Part shown: positions 7,663 through 14,382 of the stretch, one piece after another
Numbering within the stretch: position 1 is the stretch's first letter
Layout: each line of letters begins with the position of its first letter
Assembly (NCBI RefSeq): GCF_001428105.1
Contig: NZ_LMSJ01000028.1
Location: 1-64,000, forward strand
Length of the DNA stretch: 64,000 bases
DNA from: Paenibacillus sp. Soil766
GTDB taxonomy: Bacteria; Bacillota; Bacilli; Paenibacillales; NBRC-103111
Direction: 5' to 3'
Notes under the pieces: generated by a model
The model's input: the letters and a program-made list of their open reading frames with translations, nothing else
Told to the model about the DNA's origin: nothing
The model's database searches: none
Translations under genes and position numbers: made by a program

Positions 7663-7882
7663 GCCACGAACAGCAGCCTTAATATCAATCACGGTCGACA
7701 CCCTTGCGGGACACCCAGATGATGTCCTAAAGGAATATTGGGGGTATGCCAACAACGCTACTGACATAGGAAGAGTTAAAGAGTATATAGATCAATTTTT
7801 GTTAGAAACTTCATCTATTGAAGAAAAAAACGATTTTATTTCTAAGTGGGCCCATATTTATTTCCCTTATATAGGAATTTAA
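7661..7882 (+). CDS. Small hypothetical protein starting inside the module 3' box
   Basis: This frame gives 73 residues, MPRTAALISITVDTLAG through HIYFPYIGI, with plausible helical, acidic composition. There is no ribosome site: the ATG lies immediately after the GTAACGGTCAAG box of module H. It may be the 3' part of a gene whose proper start was lost when it was joined to the module, or it may be read from a leaderless or different start. No family is recognised and no module follows it. Confidence 0.35.
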   Translation: MPRTAALISITVDTLAGHPDDVLKEYWGYANNATDIGRVKEYIDQFLLETSSIEEKNDFISKWAHIYFPYIGI

Positions 7883-8020
7883 CTGTCTCCATTTCAGATG
7901 AAGATCAAGTTTCAGCAACCAATTATTCCCAACCACTAACATTGCCTGTTACTCTGTAGTATGATGAGATGAGGTGTAAACTTCTATGAAACAATTAAAT
8001 TTGGGGGTTTTATTGAAAAA

Positions 8021-8653
8021 ATGAGCGTTGCCAATTCCTTTCTAGTTTCTTCATTTGCATGGATGGCTATATTAATAAATGGATTAGTTATTTTTCGCTT
8101 TAAGCCTCCTAGTTATTGGAAAGAGATCCTGATGGTTTCTATTTTTTGCTCAAGTATCTCTACTATTATACAATATCTTAATTTGATCATATTCATAACA
8201 TTTGTTCCTCCTGTTTTAGCTATTTTATTTTTTACCCTTCTTACAGGGATTCGATGGGGATTTAGTTTGATCATGATTGCGGTAGGTGTAACGGTTAGCG
8301 GTCTTTTGGAGTTTGGAACAACTTATTTGTTCCATAAATTTGATATCAATCAAACACTAAAAATGTTAGAAAATGATTATTCGTTGGATTCCTGGTATTT
8401 TGTTTGCATTCATTTAGTTATCGCTCTATTTCTTTATCAAAATAGACTCGGATTCACGTCTTTTGAAATTTATCGATCCCCACGTCTCAGCGACATATCA
8501 GTCATTTTCACATTGACGTTCCTGGCGGCGAACTCAATTGCAGGGATTTTCATTGTTTTTAATCAAACTAATCTCTTTTATCTAGCACTTTTTGTATTCG
8601 CTGGATTTATCATCTTTGTGATTTACAACTATAAAAGAGAGCTTCGGGCTTAG
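8021..8653 (+). CDS. Polytopic membrane protein of unknown function
   Basis: This protein of 210 residues has about six hydrophobic segments (roughly residues 12-28, 38-55, 62-78, 80-100, 125-142 and 165-205) and ends with the basic KRELRA. The arrangement resembles N-terminal sensor portions of AgrC-like proteins, but no kinase part follows, so this is not asserted. A GGGGG stretch lies about 12 bases before the ATG. The gene lacks the trailing module seen after its neighbours; decayed gene scraps follow instead. Confidence 0.65.
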   Translation: MSVANSFLVSSFAWMAILINGLVIFRFKPPSYWKEILMVSIFCSSISTIIQYLNLIIFITFVPPVLAILFFTLLTGIRWGFSLIMIAVGVTVSGLLEFGTTYLFHKFDINQTLKMLENDYSLDSWYFVCIHLVIALFLYQNRLGFTSFEIYRSPRLSDISVIFTLTFLAANSIAGIFIVFNQTNLFYLALFVFAGFIIFVIYNYKRELRA

Positions 8654-8906
8654 TTACACGCGATGCAGTAGTAGAGTCGTCTCATTAGATGGAGCGCGCA
8701 AGGAAGGACCTCGGGAGGAGGTTGATCCCAGGTACTCTCTGGTGATTGATCGGTTTATCCTTTACTCTAAGTATCTCGGGGGAGGCTTCAATTTCAAGGT
8801 AACAACAAAAGCGGTGGATGCATCCGGAAATGCTTTTGTTACAGTTAACGATGGTTACGATACGTTTGTTGCAAAAATAGGGGATGCTATTGGTGTTGTA
8901 CTGTGA
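8652..8906 (+). pseudogene. Remnant of an SBBP-type beta-propeller repeat protein
   Basis: One open frame ending at TGA 8904 reads EEVDPRYSLVIDRFILYSKY, LGGGFNFKVTTKAVDASGNA and FVTVNDGYDTFVAKIGDA. This is the SBBP pattern (LxYSTYLGG ... AVDxxGNAYVTG ... DAFVTK). No start codon or ribosome site is present and only one or two repeats remain. It is a fragment of a secreted or surface protein gene, presumably left by recombination. Confidence 0.6.
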
Positions 8907-8908
8907 CC

Positions 8909-8964
8909 AACTGGACCGACGGGGTCAAGCAGACCCTAAAGGAGATCCTGGTGATTCGGATTAA
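8909..8964 (+). pseudogene. Scrap of a collagen-like Gly-X-Y gene
   Basis: Translated in two frames the segment gives PTGPTGSS and DPKGDPGDSD followed by stop, the Gly-X-Y triplets of collagen-like exosporium or surface proteins. A one-base shift lies between the two parts. It directly follows the SBBP remnant. Confidence 0.45.
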
Positions 8965-9005
8965 ATTAGGAAGGGGACTATTTTAATGTCGCTGGACATG
9001 TCGGG

Positions 9006-9135
9006 TGACAAGAACATATAAGCTTAAAAGTCGTGTAGTTGCGGCTTTTTTTGTTTTAACGATATATGTTCTTGTCAAAGGCCAATGACAAGAACATATA
9101 TCGTTTGCCGAATGATGACAAGAACTTGTATTGTT
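9006..9135. repeat. TGACAAGAACATATA repeat cluster with a perfect 20-bp inverted repeat
   Basis: TGACAAGAACATATATCGTT occurs as a perfect 20-bp inverted pair (9058-9077 and 9086-9105) around an 8-base spacer. A third direct copy lies at 9006-9020 (15 bases) and a diverged fourth at 9116-9135. The region is non-coding and lies between gene scraps and module K. Confidence 0.8.
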
Positions 9136-9210
9136 ATGCGTAATTGAAAACCTTTCTCAACAACAGGTTAAATTAGAAGAAAGTCAAAACGAAAAGCTGG
9201 AAAGTCCAAC

Positions 9211-9233
9211 GATTGAGCGGGCAGTTTAGTTAC
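9211..9233 (+). repeat. Isolated module 3' box (K)
   Basis: GATTGAGCGGGCAGTTTAGT matches the 3' box consensus best of all, but no hairpin or 5' box stands before it. It may be the junction left when the upstream gene and module were lost or replaced by the decayed sequence at 8654-9140. Confidence 0.45.
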
Positions 9234-9310
9234 AAATAAAGGAAGATAAGTTTTGGTGGCGAATTTAAAAATATGGACAGGAACACATGATTCATCAGGG
9301 GGAACGCATT

Positions 9311-9901
9311 TTGCTTAAATGGTTTAGAAAGAAAACAACTACTATAGTTGCATTTGATATGCAATTAAATACTCTAAACGAAATAGGAATTAAATTAAAA
9401 TCTTCACTTAATATTGAACTTTTATTTGAGCATTTCTCCCAAGAAGAAATGGAAAAAGACCCCTATACTATGCTACTGGTTTCCCTTGGTTCTGAAGTAG
9501 AGATGGATAATAAATTTGATTTCATCTCCGACGATATCTGGCACTTAGATACAGAGTGTATAGAGGATCATGGAGATTATCAAAGAATAATTCAAAGACT
9601 TGTTCAATTAACTAAGGGATCACTTAAGATTACAGAAATTAATGACTATATCGATATAGATAACGAAGAGGTTTGGATATCCTTCAATATAAATGGCGAA
9701 GTAGTTAAACATGACCTTAGAGTTGAGGATGATTGGCTTGACCTTTCCATTTTGGGTATTTTAAATTCAGTAGTTACGAAACAAAATCTTGAGAAGAAAT
9801 ATTATTATGCAGTGTTAGGACAGGATATTTTAATTGGGTTTTATGCAGAGGAGCAGGTCAGGAAAATAAACAAGCTAATAACAAAAATTCATTTTGAATG
9901 A
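9311..9901 (+). CDS. Hypothetical acidic protein
   Basis: This is a soluble acidic protein of 196 residues with no membrane segment. Recognisable stretches are WHLDTECIEDHGDYQRII, LKITEINDYIDIDNEEVWIS and DDWLDLSILGILNSVV. The size and style match single-domain immunity-type proteins, but no family is firmly recognised. TTG 9311 is chosen because AGGGGGA lies 7 bases upstream, giving MLKWFRKK. An in-frame ATG at 9287 has a weaker site. The gene lies between box K and module L. Confidence 0.7.
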   Translation: MLKWFRKKTTTIVAFDMQLNTLNEIGIKLKSSLNIELLFEHFSQEEMEKDPYTMLLVSLGSEVEMDNKFDFISDDIWHLDTECIEDHGDYQRIIQRLVQLTKGSLKITEINDYIDIDNEEVWISFNINGEVVKHDLRVEDDWLDLSILGILNSVVTKQNLEKKYYYAVLGQDILIGFYAEEQVRKINKLITKIHFE

Positions 9902-9925
9902 AAAATTAGTATGGAGAGGTTGATT

Positions 9926-10017
9926 GTTTAAGTAACGGCGAACTATAGTCCAATCACGACATGAAGGCAGCCGCACGATCGGCTGCCTTTGCCCGTTGGC
10001 GAACAGGAGGATAGTGC
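9926..10017 (+). repeat. attC-like module L
   Basis: The module has a 5' box AAGTAACGGCGAACTATAGT then CCAATCAC, a hairpin AAGGCAGCCG-cacgat-CGGCTGCCTTT and a diverged 3' box CCCGTTGGCGAACAGGAGG. It lies 25 bases after the preceding stop. Confidence 0.6.
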
Positions 10018-10077
10018 AACAATAATTTCCAAATTGCGTCTATATTTTCGACTGCACAAACTGGAGTGAGGTGGAGT

Positions 10078-10581
10078 TTGAATAAAAAAAACTTAGCTGT
10101 TATTTTATTTATTTGTATTATATTCGGTTTGAGTGTTCTACGCCCTAATACGGCGTATGCATGTAGTTGCGGCAATCCAGGCATCGAAAAAAGATTTGAA
10201 CTATCTAGTGTCGTATTCACAGGTACGTTAATAAGCAAAGATAAAGATGGCGGGAACATTTTTAGTGCGGATAAGATTTGGAAAGGCAATCTCACAGATG
10301 GATATGTGTTTAGTGGGTTCTATGGTATATGTGGGACAGAATTTGAAGTAGGAAATAAGTATCTAATTTATACAGAAAATCTTAAAGGTAAAGAATCCAC
10401 CAGTATTTGTAACGGCAATAAACTGATTACTGAGGCAAGCAAAGATATTCACGCTCTCAACCAATTAACAGAACCCGCGTGGAAAAATAAATCATTACTG
10501 ATAATTGCATTTGTTTTTTCAATAGTAATCTTAATAATATGGAGAGTTAAATTGAGGTTCTATAAACGTCCCTTACGCTAA
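10078..10581 (+). CDS. TIMP/NTR-like secreted membrane-anchored protein
   Basis: This is a protein of 167 residues. It has a signal segment (NKKNLAVILFICIIFGLSVL) with cleavage near TAYA, and the mature part starts CSCGNPG, the Cys-rich start of TIMP/NTR-like domains. FTGTLISKD, IWKG and FYGICGTEFEVGNKYLIY follow, all typical of this OB-fold family. A C-terminal membrane helix (about 140-158) and a basic tail follow. It is probably surface-anchored; its ligand is unknown. TTG 10078 is taken as start, with a GTG at 10066 as alternative. Its stop codon is part of module M1. Confidence 0.75.
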   Translation: MNKKNLAVILFICIIFGLSVLRPNTAYACSCGNPGIEKRFELSSVVFTGTLISKDKDGGNIFSADKIWKGNLTDGYVFSGFYGICGTEFEVGNKYLIYTENLKGKESTSICNGNKLITEASKDIHALNQLTEPAWKNKSLLIIAFVFSIVILIIWRVKLRFYKRPLR

Positions 10582-10640
10582 CGAGAAAACCATAGTTAAG
10601 GAGCTGCTTCGGGGCTGCTCCTTTTTCGTTTGCTGAACTA
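10575..10640 (+). repeat. attC-like module M1 (first of a tandem pair)
   Basis: The module has a 5' box CGCTAACGAGAAAACCATAG, a hairpin around AAGGAGC / GCTCCTTTTT with a UUCG-type loop, and a short GTTTGCTGAAC end. It includes the stop codon of the TIMP-like gene. Module M2 starts at its end. Confidence 0.55.
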
Positions 10641-10721
10641 ACGAGAGTTCAATAACAATATGTATAGGGCAACCAGCCCAGGTGGATTGGTTACCTTTTC
10701 TGAAGTGAACGGGCAGTAGTG
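10632..10721 (+). repeat. attC-like module M2 (second of a tandem pair)
   Basis: The module has a 5' box GCTGAACTAACGAGAGTTCA, a hairpin GGCAACCA / TGGTTACC with one mismatch and a 3' box GTGAACGGGCAGTAGTG. There is no gene between M1 and M2, so this looks like an empty cassette or a gene-less duplication. Confidence 0.6.
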
Positions 10722-10826
10722 TTAAGAAGAGATAGGTTATTCATTTTTCTTATTATTGAACATTTTTTTAAAGATGTATAGAATTGGAAAAGGAGTTTGT
10801 TAATAAAAAGGTGGTGAAATAAAGGT

Positions 10827-11000
10827 ATGCAAGTTCCAATATGGGCTTTAGTTATGCCGGTATTATCTGTTGTTATATGGTTGTTGTTGGTCGTTTCAAT
10901 TATATTTCTTGTGGTTAACTCCCGAAAGAGTACTCGAAGTCTTCAAAACATTGAAGCGTTACTTAAAGATCTAAAATATAATAAGGACAATCATCATTAA
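10827..11000 (+). CDS. Small membrane protein with a coiled-coil tail
   Basis: This is a 57-residue protein. After MQVPIWALVMP comes a single strong membrane helix (about residues 8-31), then a charged tail RKSTRSLQNIEALLKDLK likely to form a short coiled coil, then a His-rich end. AAGGTGGTG about 10 bases upstream of the ATG is a good ribosome site. The architecture resembles small phage or competence-region membrane proteins, but no family is recognised. The gene lies between modules M2 and N. Confidence 0.65.
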   Translation: MQVPIWALVMPVLSVVIWLLLVVSIIFLVVNSRKSTRSLQNIEALLKDLKYNKDNHH

Positions 11001-11049
11001 TGGAGCAAAACCAAGGTGATTTTTTTGCATATTACTACACGTAAAGATC

Positions 11050-11130
11050 ATTAACCTAACTGGAAACGATAGTTGAGGGGCTTGCTTCGCGGCAACTCCT
11101 CTTTTGTATATAATAGAAATGGGCAGGTGT
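11050..11130 (+). repeat. attC-like module N
   Basis: The module has a 5' box ACCTAACTGGAAACGATAGT then TGAG, a hairpin GAGGGGCTTGC-ttcg-cGGCAACTCCTC with mismatches, a U-rich run and a 3' box AGAAATGGGCAGGTG. Its CGATAGTTGAG is the exact reverse complement of CTCAACTATCG in the 3' box of module O. Confidence 0.6.
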
Positions 11131-11218
11131 GTTTAATAAAGGGTCAAATGGAAATGTACAAGCTAAATAATGGAAGAAAAGCATTAAAATAGCGGGTACA
11201 TAAGAAAGGGTGGCACAT

Positions 11219-11404
11219 ATGAAAAAGTACAATATTATTCGTCCGATCATGCTGATTGTGGTTGCACTCCTAACGAAAAGCTTGGTTACCAATCTTTGCA
11301 TGTTGCTGGGAATGGAATCCGAGTTAGCCAAAACTATGGGTTTCGGTGCGATGGTAATCGCCGCACTTGTGGTCTTTTCAAGAAATCGAAGAAGTCCGAA
11401 ATAG
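11219..11404 (+). CDS. Small two-helix membrane protein
   Basis: This is a 61-residue protein with two hydrophobic segments (about 10-30 and 38-54) and a basic end NRRSPK. The ATG at 11219 is preceded by GAAAGGGTGG at a good distance; a GTG at 11210 overlaps that site. No family is recognised. It lies between modules N and O. Confidence 0.6.
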   Translation: MKKYNIIRPIMLIVVALLTKSLVTNLCMLLGMESELAKTMGFGAMVIAALVVFSRNRRSPK

Positions 11405-11450
11405 GACTTGCACCGCGCGCTCGGCATTTCGGCTAGGGTGTTCGGGTTAT

Positions 11451-11546
11451 CGTTGAGCTAACGAACACTATAGAGAGGCAATAGAACTGATCCATCGCTT
11501 GTTTTCGTTCATGCGATTCGCTCAACTATCGGGCAGGTTTTTACAG
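11451..11546 (+). repeat. attC-like module O
   Basis: The module has a 5' box TTGAGCTAACGAACACTATA, a weak hairpin ATCGC / GCGAT and a 3' box GCTCAACTATCGGGCAGGTT. Sequence similarity with the upstream part of the first VOC gene (from 1088) begins exactly in this 3' box. Confidence 0.6.
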
Positions 11547-11567
11547 TTATTATTGGTGAAATCATTC

Positions 11568-11596
11568 TTTACCTACGAACGTGTATTCGCTATAAT
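11568..11596 (+). promoter_or_regulatory. SigA-type promoter of the second VOC gene
   Basis: TTTACC (11568-11573) and TATAAT (11591-11596) are 17 bp apart. The layout is the same as at 1129-1157. Confidence 0.8.
11576..11589. promoter_or_regulatory. LexA/DinR-like SOS operator
   Basis: CGAACGTGTATTCG lies between the -35 and -10 elements and is identical to the site at 1137-1150, although the flanking bases have diverged. Confidence 0.65.
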
Positions 11597-11635
11597 ATGT
11601 ATGGGTATATTTTCCATGTTGGGGGTGGTTGAGTA

Positions 11636-12028
11636 ATGGCGGAGATCGTCAAAGCGAAAGTTGAAAATTCACTTACTGTGTTGTTAGTTTCAAATTTAGA
11701 AAAATCAATGAAATACTATAAAGATGCTTTGGGATGTGAAGTCAACGAACACTGGGCAATTCGAGATAATTTCGGTCTAGGCTTTAAATTAATTCAATCA
11801 AAAGACATTGAAGATGTTAAACCGAATAAAGGAACTTGGAATACTTACGCTTATGTAAAAACCCATGACGAACTTGATGCTTTATATCTTGAACTCAAAA
11901 TAAATGGAGCAATTATTGTTTCAGAACCAAAAGTAATCGAACAAGACTGGGGTTCTTGGAAAGAGTTCTCTATTCGAGACTTGGATGGATACATTATAGG
12001 TTTCGGTTCGGGGAATAAAAATGACTAG
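11636..12028 (+). CDS. VOC-superfamily protein (glyoxalase / bleomycin-resistance fold), copy 2
   Basis: This 130-residue protein differs from copy 1 (1197-1589) only by scattered conservative changes such as SDLEKS to SNLEKS and PNKGSW to PNKGTW. It has the same VOC motifs, FSIRDLDGYIIGFG at the end and the VLLVSNLEKSMKYYKDALG repeat at the start. It has an ATG start with GGGGGTGG upstream. The copies share about 100 bases upstream (promoter and LexA-like box) but diverge immediately after the stop codon. No module follows this copy; a plain terminator does. Confidence 0.85.
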   Translation: MAEIVKAKVENSLTVLLVSNLEKSMKYYKDALGCEVNEHWAIRDNFGLGFKLIQSKDIEDVKPNKGTWNTYAYVKTHDELDALYLELKINGAIIVSEPKVIEQDWGSWKEFSIRDLDGYIIGFGSGNKND

Positions 12029-12063
12029 GAAATTCGAAGTGTAGGCGGAAAATAGCAGGTTAA

Positions 12064-12096
12064 ACCAACCACACAAGTAGGGTTGGTTTTTTACTT
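12064..12096 (+). terminator. Rho-independent terminator after the second VOC gene
   Basis: The stem AACCAACC-acacaagtag-GGTTGGTT is followed by a T-rich run. It has no module boxes around it, unlike the hairpins earlier in the array. Confidence 0.7.
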
Positions 12097-12099
12097 TTT

Positions 12100-12328
12100 A
12101 ATCTAAACGCACACTCCGATTCATGTCAGAAAAAAATACGTATTTTTGATATTTTCCACTAGACAAGCAATAAATGAAATTCTGAGCAGTAAACAACCTC
12201 GCCTAGGCGGAGGCATATGCGAAGCCGATTAATTCGACTGGGGAGTGTCAGGTGTAACCCGATCATTGGACGGCAATGTACCAGAGAAATTCCAGGTGTT
12301 CCTGCCGATAATCGAAACAATTTATCAT
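12100..12328. other. Intergenic stretch without recognisable gene
   Basis: No frame with a ribosome site or convincing composition is seen on either strand. A short + frame ending ADNRNNLSFNIELELENN just before 12361 could be the tail of a lost gene but cannot be supported. Confidence 0.3.
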
Positions 12329-12625
12329 TTAATATAGAGTTGGAACTGGAGAACAATTAAATGAAGTAATTTCTCTTAATGCAATTGAATAATGATTCCA
12401 TCTTCCGCCGAAAAACCTATAGCCATATGCTCTTGATTCCGCCACAGTGGTCAAAAAGAACCAGAAATTATCTCCATTTCTAAGCCACATGTAAGTGAAA
12501 TGATATAAACAATGTTGCAGACCTAAGGGATTCACGGCATAAGGTGACGCTTGTTGTATATATCCCATAATTCGAGGTTCACTCCTATTAAAATAAGATT
12601 TACACCAGTATATGCCCATGGTCAA
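12329..12625 (-). CDS. Conserved small Paenibacillus/Bacillus-type hypothetical protein
   Basis: This frame gives 98 residues in an aromatic-rich pattern: YFNRSEPRIMGYIQ, NPLGLQHCLYHFTYMW, RNGDNFWFFLTT and YRFFGGRWNHYSI. It resembles a family of short proteins of unknown function common in these genera, often misannotated as transporters (from memory, not a search). The AGGAGTG on the minus strand lies upstream of an internal ATG (IMGYIQ), so the true start may be about 19 codons later. It is the only likely minus-strand gene near the array apart from the IS. Confidence 0.5.
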   Translation of the reverse strand: MTMGIYWCKSYFNRSEPRIMGYIQQASPYAVNPLGLQHCLYHFTYMWLRNGDNFWFFLTTVAESRAYGYRFFGGRWNHYSIALREITSFNCSPVPTLY

Positions 12626-12734
12626 AGATTGGGTTGGATATATGCCTAGCTAATAGGCAGCATAGTTGATTAACGAAACTTAAATAAAGCATGAGACGTC
12701 TAATGTTAAATAATGTATGATTAGGGGGGATTTC

Positions 12735-13139
12735 ATGAAAAAAATAACAGTTCTAATTGCTGGGGTTACCATGATTTTACTTTTTGTTACGAAATCGCTT
12801 TATGTGGAGTGGACAGAGCTAATTATTATCATTGGTTCTTTGAGTTCTTTATCTATACGCTATAATTTGTTTTCTAAACGCCAGCGTGGGGTTAGTTACA
12901 TTCTAGGCAGCTCTGCCCTATTTGGATTTTTGTTTTATTGGGTACTTAGTTTAATTGACTTAATTGTAGACCATTTTATGTACGATCTCCCAACGGGAAA
13001 TGAGGACGGGCAGCCTTTATCTTTAGGTAATAAAATACAAGAATACAATGATGATTTATTTGTTGGAAGTGTACTATCACTACTGTCAGTAATAGTAATC
13101 ACTTTTGTATATTCAAGAATTACTCTTAAAAAGACATGA
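12735..13139 (+). CDS. Membrane protein of unknown function
   Basis: This is a 134-residue protein with four hydrophobic segments (about 3-20, 26-42, 56-78 and 108-128) and an acidic loop DLPTGNEDGQ between the third and fourth. AGGGGGG lies before ATG 12735; the earlier ATG at 12717 overlaps the ribosome site and is not used. Its stop overlaps the start of the next gene (ATGA), so the two are co-translated. Confidence 0.65.
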   Translation: MKKITVLIAGVTMILLFVTKSLYVEWTELIIIIGSLSSLSIRYNLFSKRQRGVSYILGSSALFGFLFYWVLSLIDLIVDHFMYDLPTGNEDGQPLSLGNKIQEYNDDLFVGSVLSLLSVIVITFVYSRITLKKT

Positions 13140-14275
13140 AAATGTTCACAATGAGATGCATGACTGTCTTTCTAATCGCTCTATTAATTATGGTGTTGTT
13201 AGCGGGATCCAAAGATGCTGCTCCCATAGCCGTCACCGATTCATATATACCATTGGATACCTCTGTAAAGAACTTCGCAGATGATCCTTCTCCTACCCCA
13301 GTCGTGTTGGAAGGTTTCCCTATGCCTCTGACTGACGGTAATCGGATATTTTACTATCACGAGGGGGACCTGACAGGTTGGACGATTGACCGTACCATCC
13401 CAATGGGACTTCAGGTGTATCGTACGGATGATCAAGGCAAATACTGGCGTCCAGTCGCTTTACCCACCCTGAATGAGTGGGAGGTAAGAGTGTCGCCGGA
13501 CCATATTCAAGCTTCGTTTCATCAGGAGGGTAACTCATGGATCTTGTTGCAGTCGGATCCAGATAGCAATGGCATGGTTCGTAAAACGCTTTACCGTTCT
13601 AACGAAACAGGTGCGGGATGGTTTCGGGCTGCGGATTTGACGGAGATGATTGGAGGGGAGGTTCTTCGTATGTCCATCCAAATGGACGGGAAGGGATTCA
13701 TCACCTCCTCCCTAAAGCAGGCGGATGTGGTTCCTTTTTACAGGACAGAGGATATGGGAGCCAATTGGAAGCCGGTGAATTTGCCTCTAACCAAAGGTTT
13801 CGATTCGGTAGTGAGTTATCTTCCTGACATGAGCGGTCAGAGACGGGGGACAGTCCGGATTGATTATTATATTGACGGGGGAATGGTAACGGAATACTTC
13901 GAAACCACGGACAATGGGGTCAGCTGGCATCGGTTCGATACGGCCTCCATCCTTGGTCTAGAAGGTGATCCAGGAGCGCTTAACGTAATTAAAAAATTTC
14001 TAGATGCTTGGCAGAACCATGACAGCAAGGTTCTCGCTACTTTGTGGCTAGGGGATCAATCCATAAAAGGGTATGATTGGATGTGGGCATCTGACCGAAA
14101 AATCTTTTTTTACAGCGTGTATCCTCCATCACCCAGCACGGATTCCAGCAGTTTAATTATTGGTGCAATGTATAATGTAACTTCTGAGGAAGGCGACGAT
14201 AGAACGGGAGTTATGGCTATTGGAGTGCGAAAGCAGGCCGGTACCGATGTATGGAAGGTATACTTTCTAGATTAA
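13136..14275 (+). CDS. Secreted BNR/sialidase-type beta-propeller protein
   Basis: This is a protein of 379 residues. A signal peptide (TVFLIALLIMVLLAGSKDA) has no lipobox Cys. Repeated Asp-box-like motifs follow: YRTDDQGKYWRPV, YRSNETGAGWFRA, YRTEDMGANWKPV and FETTDNGVSWHRF. These S/T-x-D-x-G-x-x-W turns define BNR propellers, found in sialidases, photosystem assembly factors and adhesins. No catalytic sialidase Arg triad could be assigned. The last ~100 residues look like a separate small domain. It overlaps the preceding membrane-protein gene by 4 bases, suggesting an operon. Confidence 0.75.
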   Translation: MKMFTMRCMTVFLIALLIMVLLAGSKDAAPIAVTDSYIPLDTSVKNFADDPSPTPVVLEGFPMPLTDGNRIFYYHEGDLTGWTIDRTIPMGLQVYRTDDQGKYWRPVALPTLNEWEVRVSPDHIQASFHQEGNSWILLQSDPDSNGMVRKTLYRSNETGAGWFRAADLTEMIGGEVLRMSIQMDGKGFITSSLKQADVVPFYRTEDMGANWKPVNLPLTKGFDSVVSYLPDMSGQRRGTVRIDYYIDGGMVTEYFETTDNGVSWHRFDTASILGLEGDPGALNVIKKFLDAWQNHDSKVLATLWLGDQSIKGYDWMWASDRKIFFYSVYPPSPSTDSSSLIIGAMYNVTSEEGDDRTGVMAIGVRKQAGTDVWKVYFLD

Positions 14276-14382
14276 TGGGGCGGCAGATTCGGTAACCTAT
14301 CGAACTAACGATAGTAAGTTGTTGAATCTATAACAAGCCGGAGACGCAGAATTATAAGGTTCATATGGGAGGAGAAAGAGAG

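Noticed and set aside
8654-9286. A complete gene in the gap
   Set aside because: Only fragments without starts were found: an SBBP piece, a collagen-like piece and a short frame ending TIERAV before box K.
13618-13827. 69-codon + strand frame
   Set aside because: Out-of-frame shadow inside the BNR-type propeller gene.
14290-14318. CTATCG-AACTAA-CGATAG palindrome as a module
   Set aside because: It recalls box sequences but has no central hairpin with separate boxes and no 3' box; too short to support.
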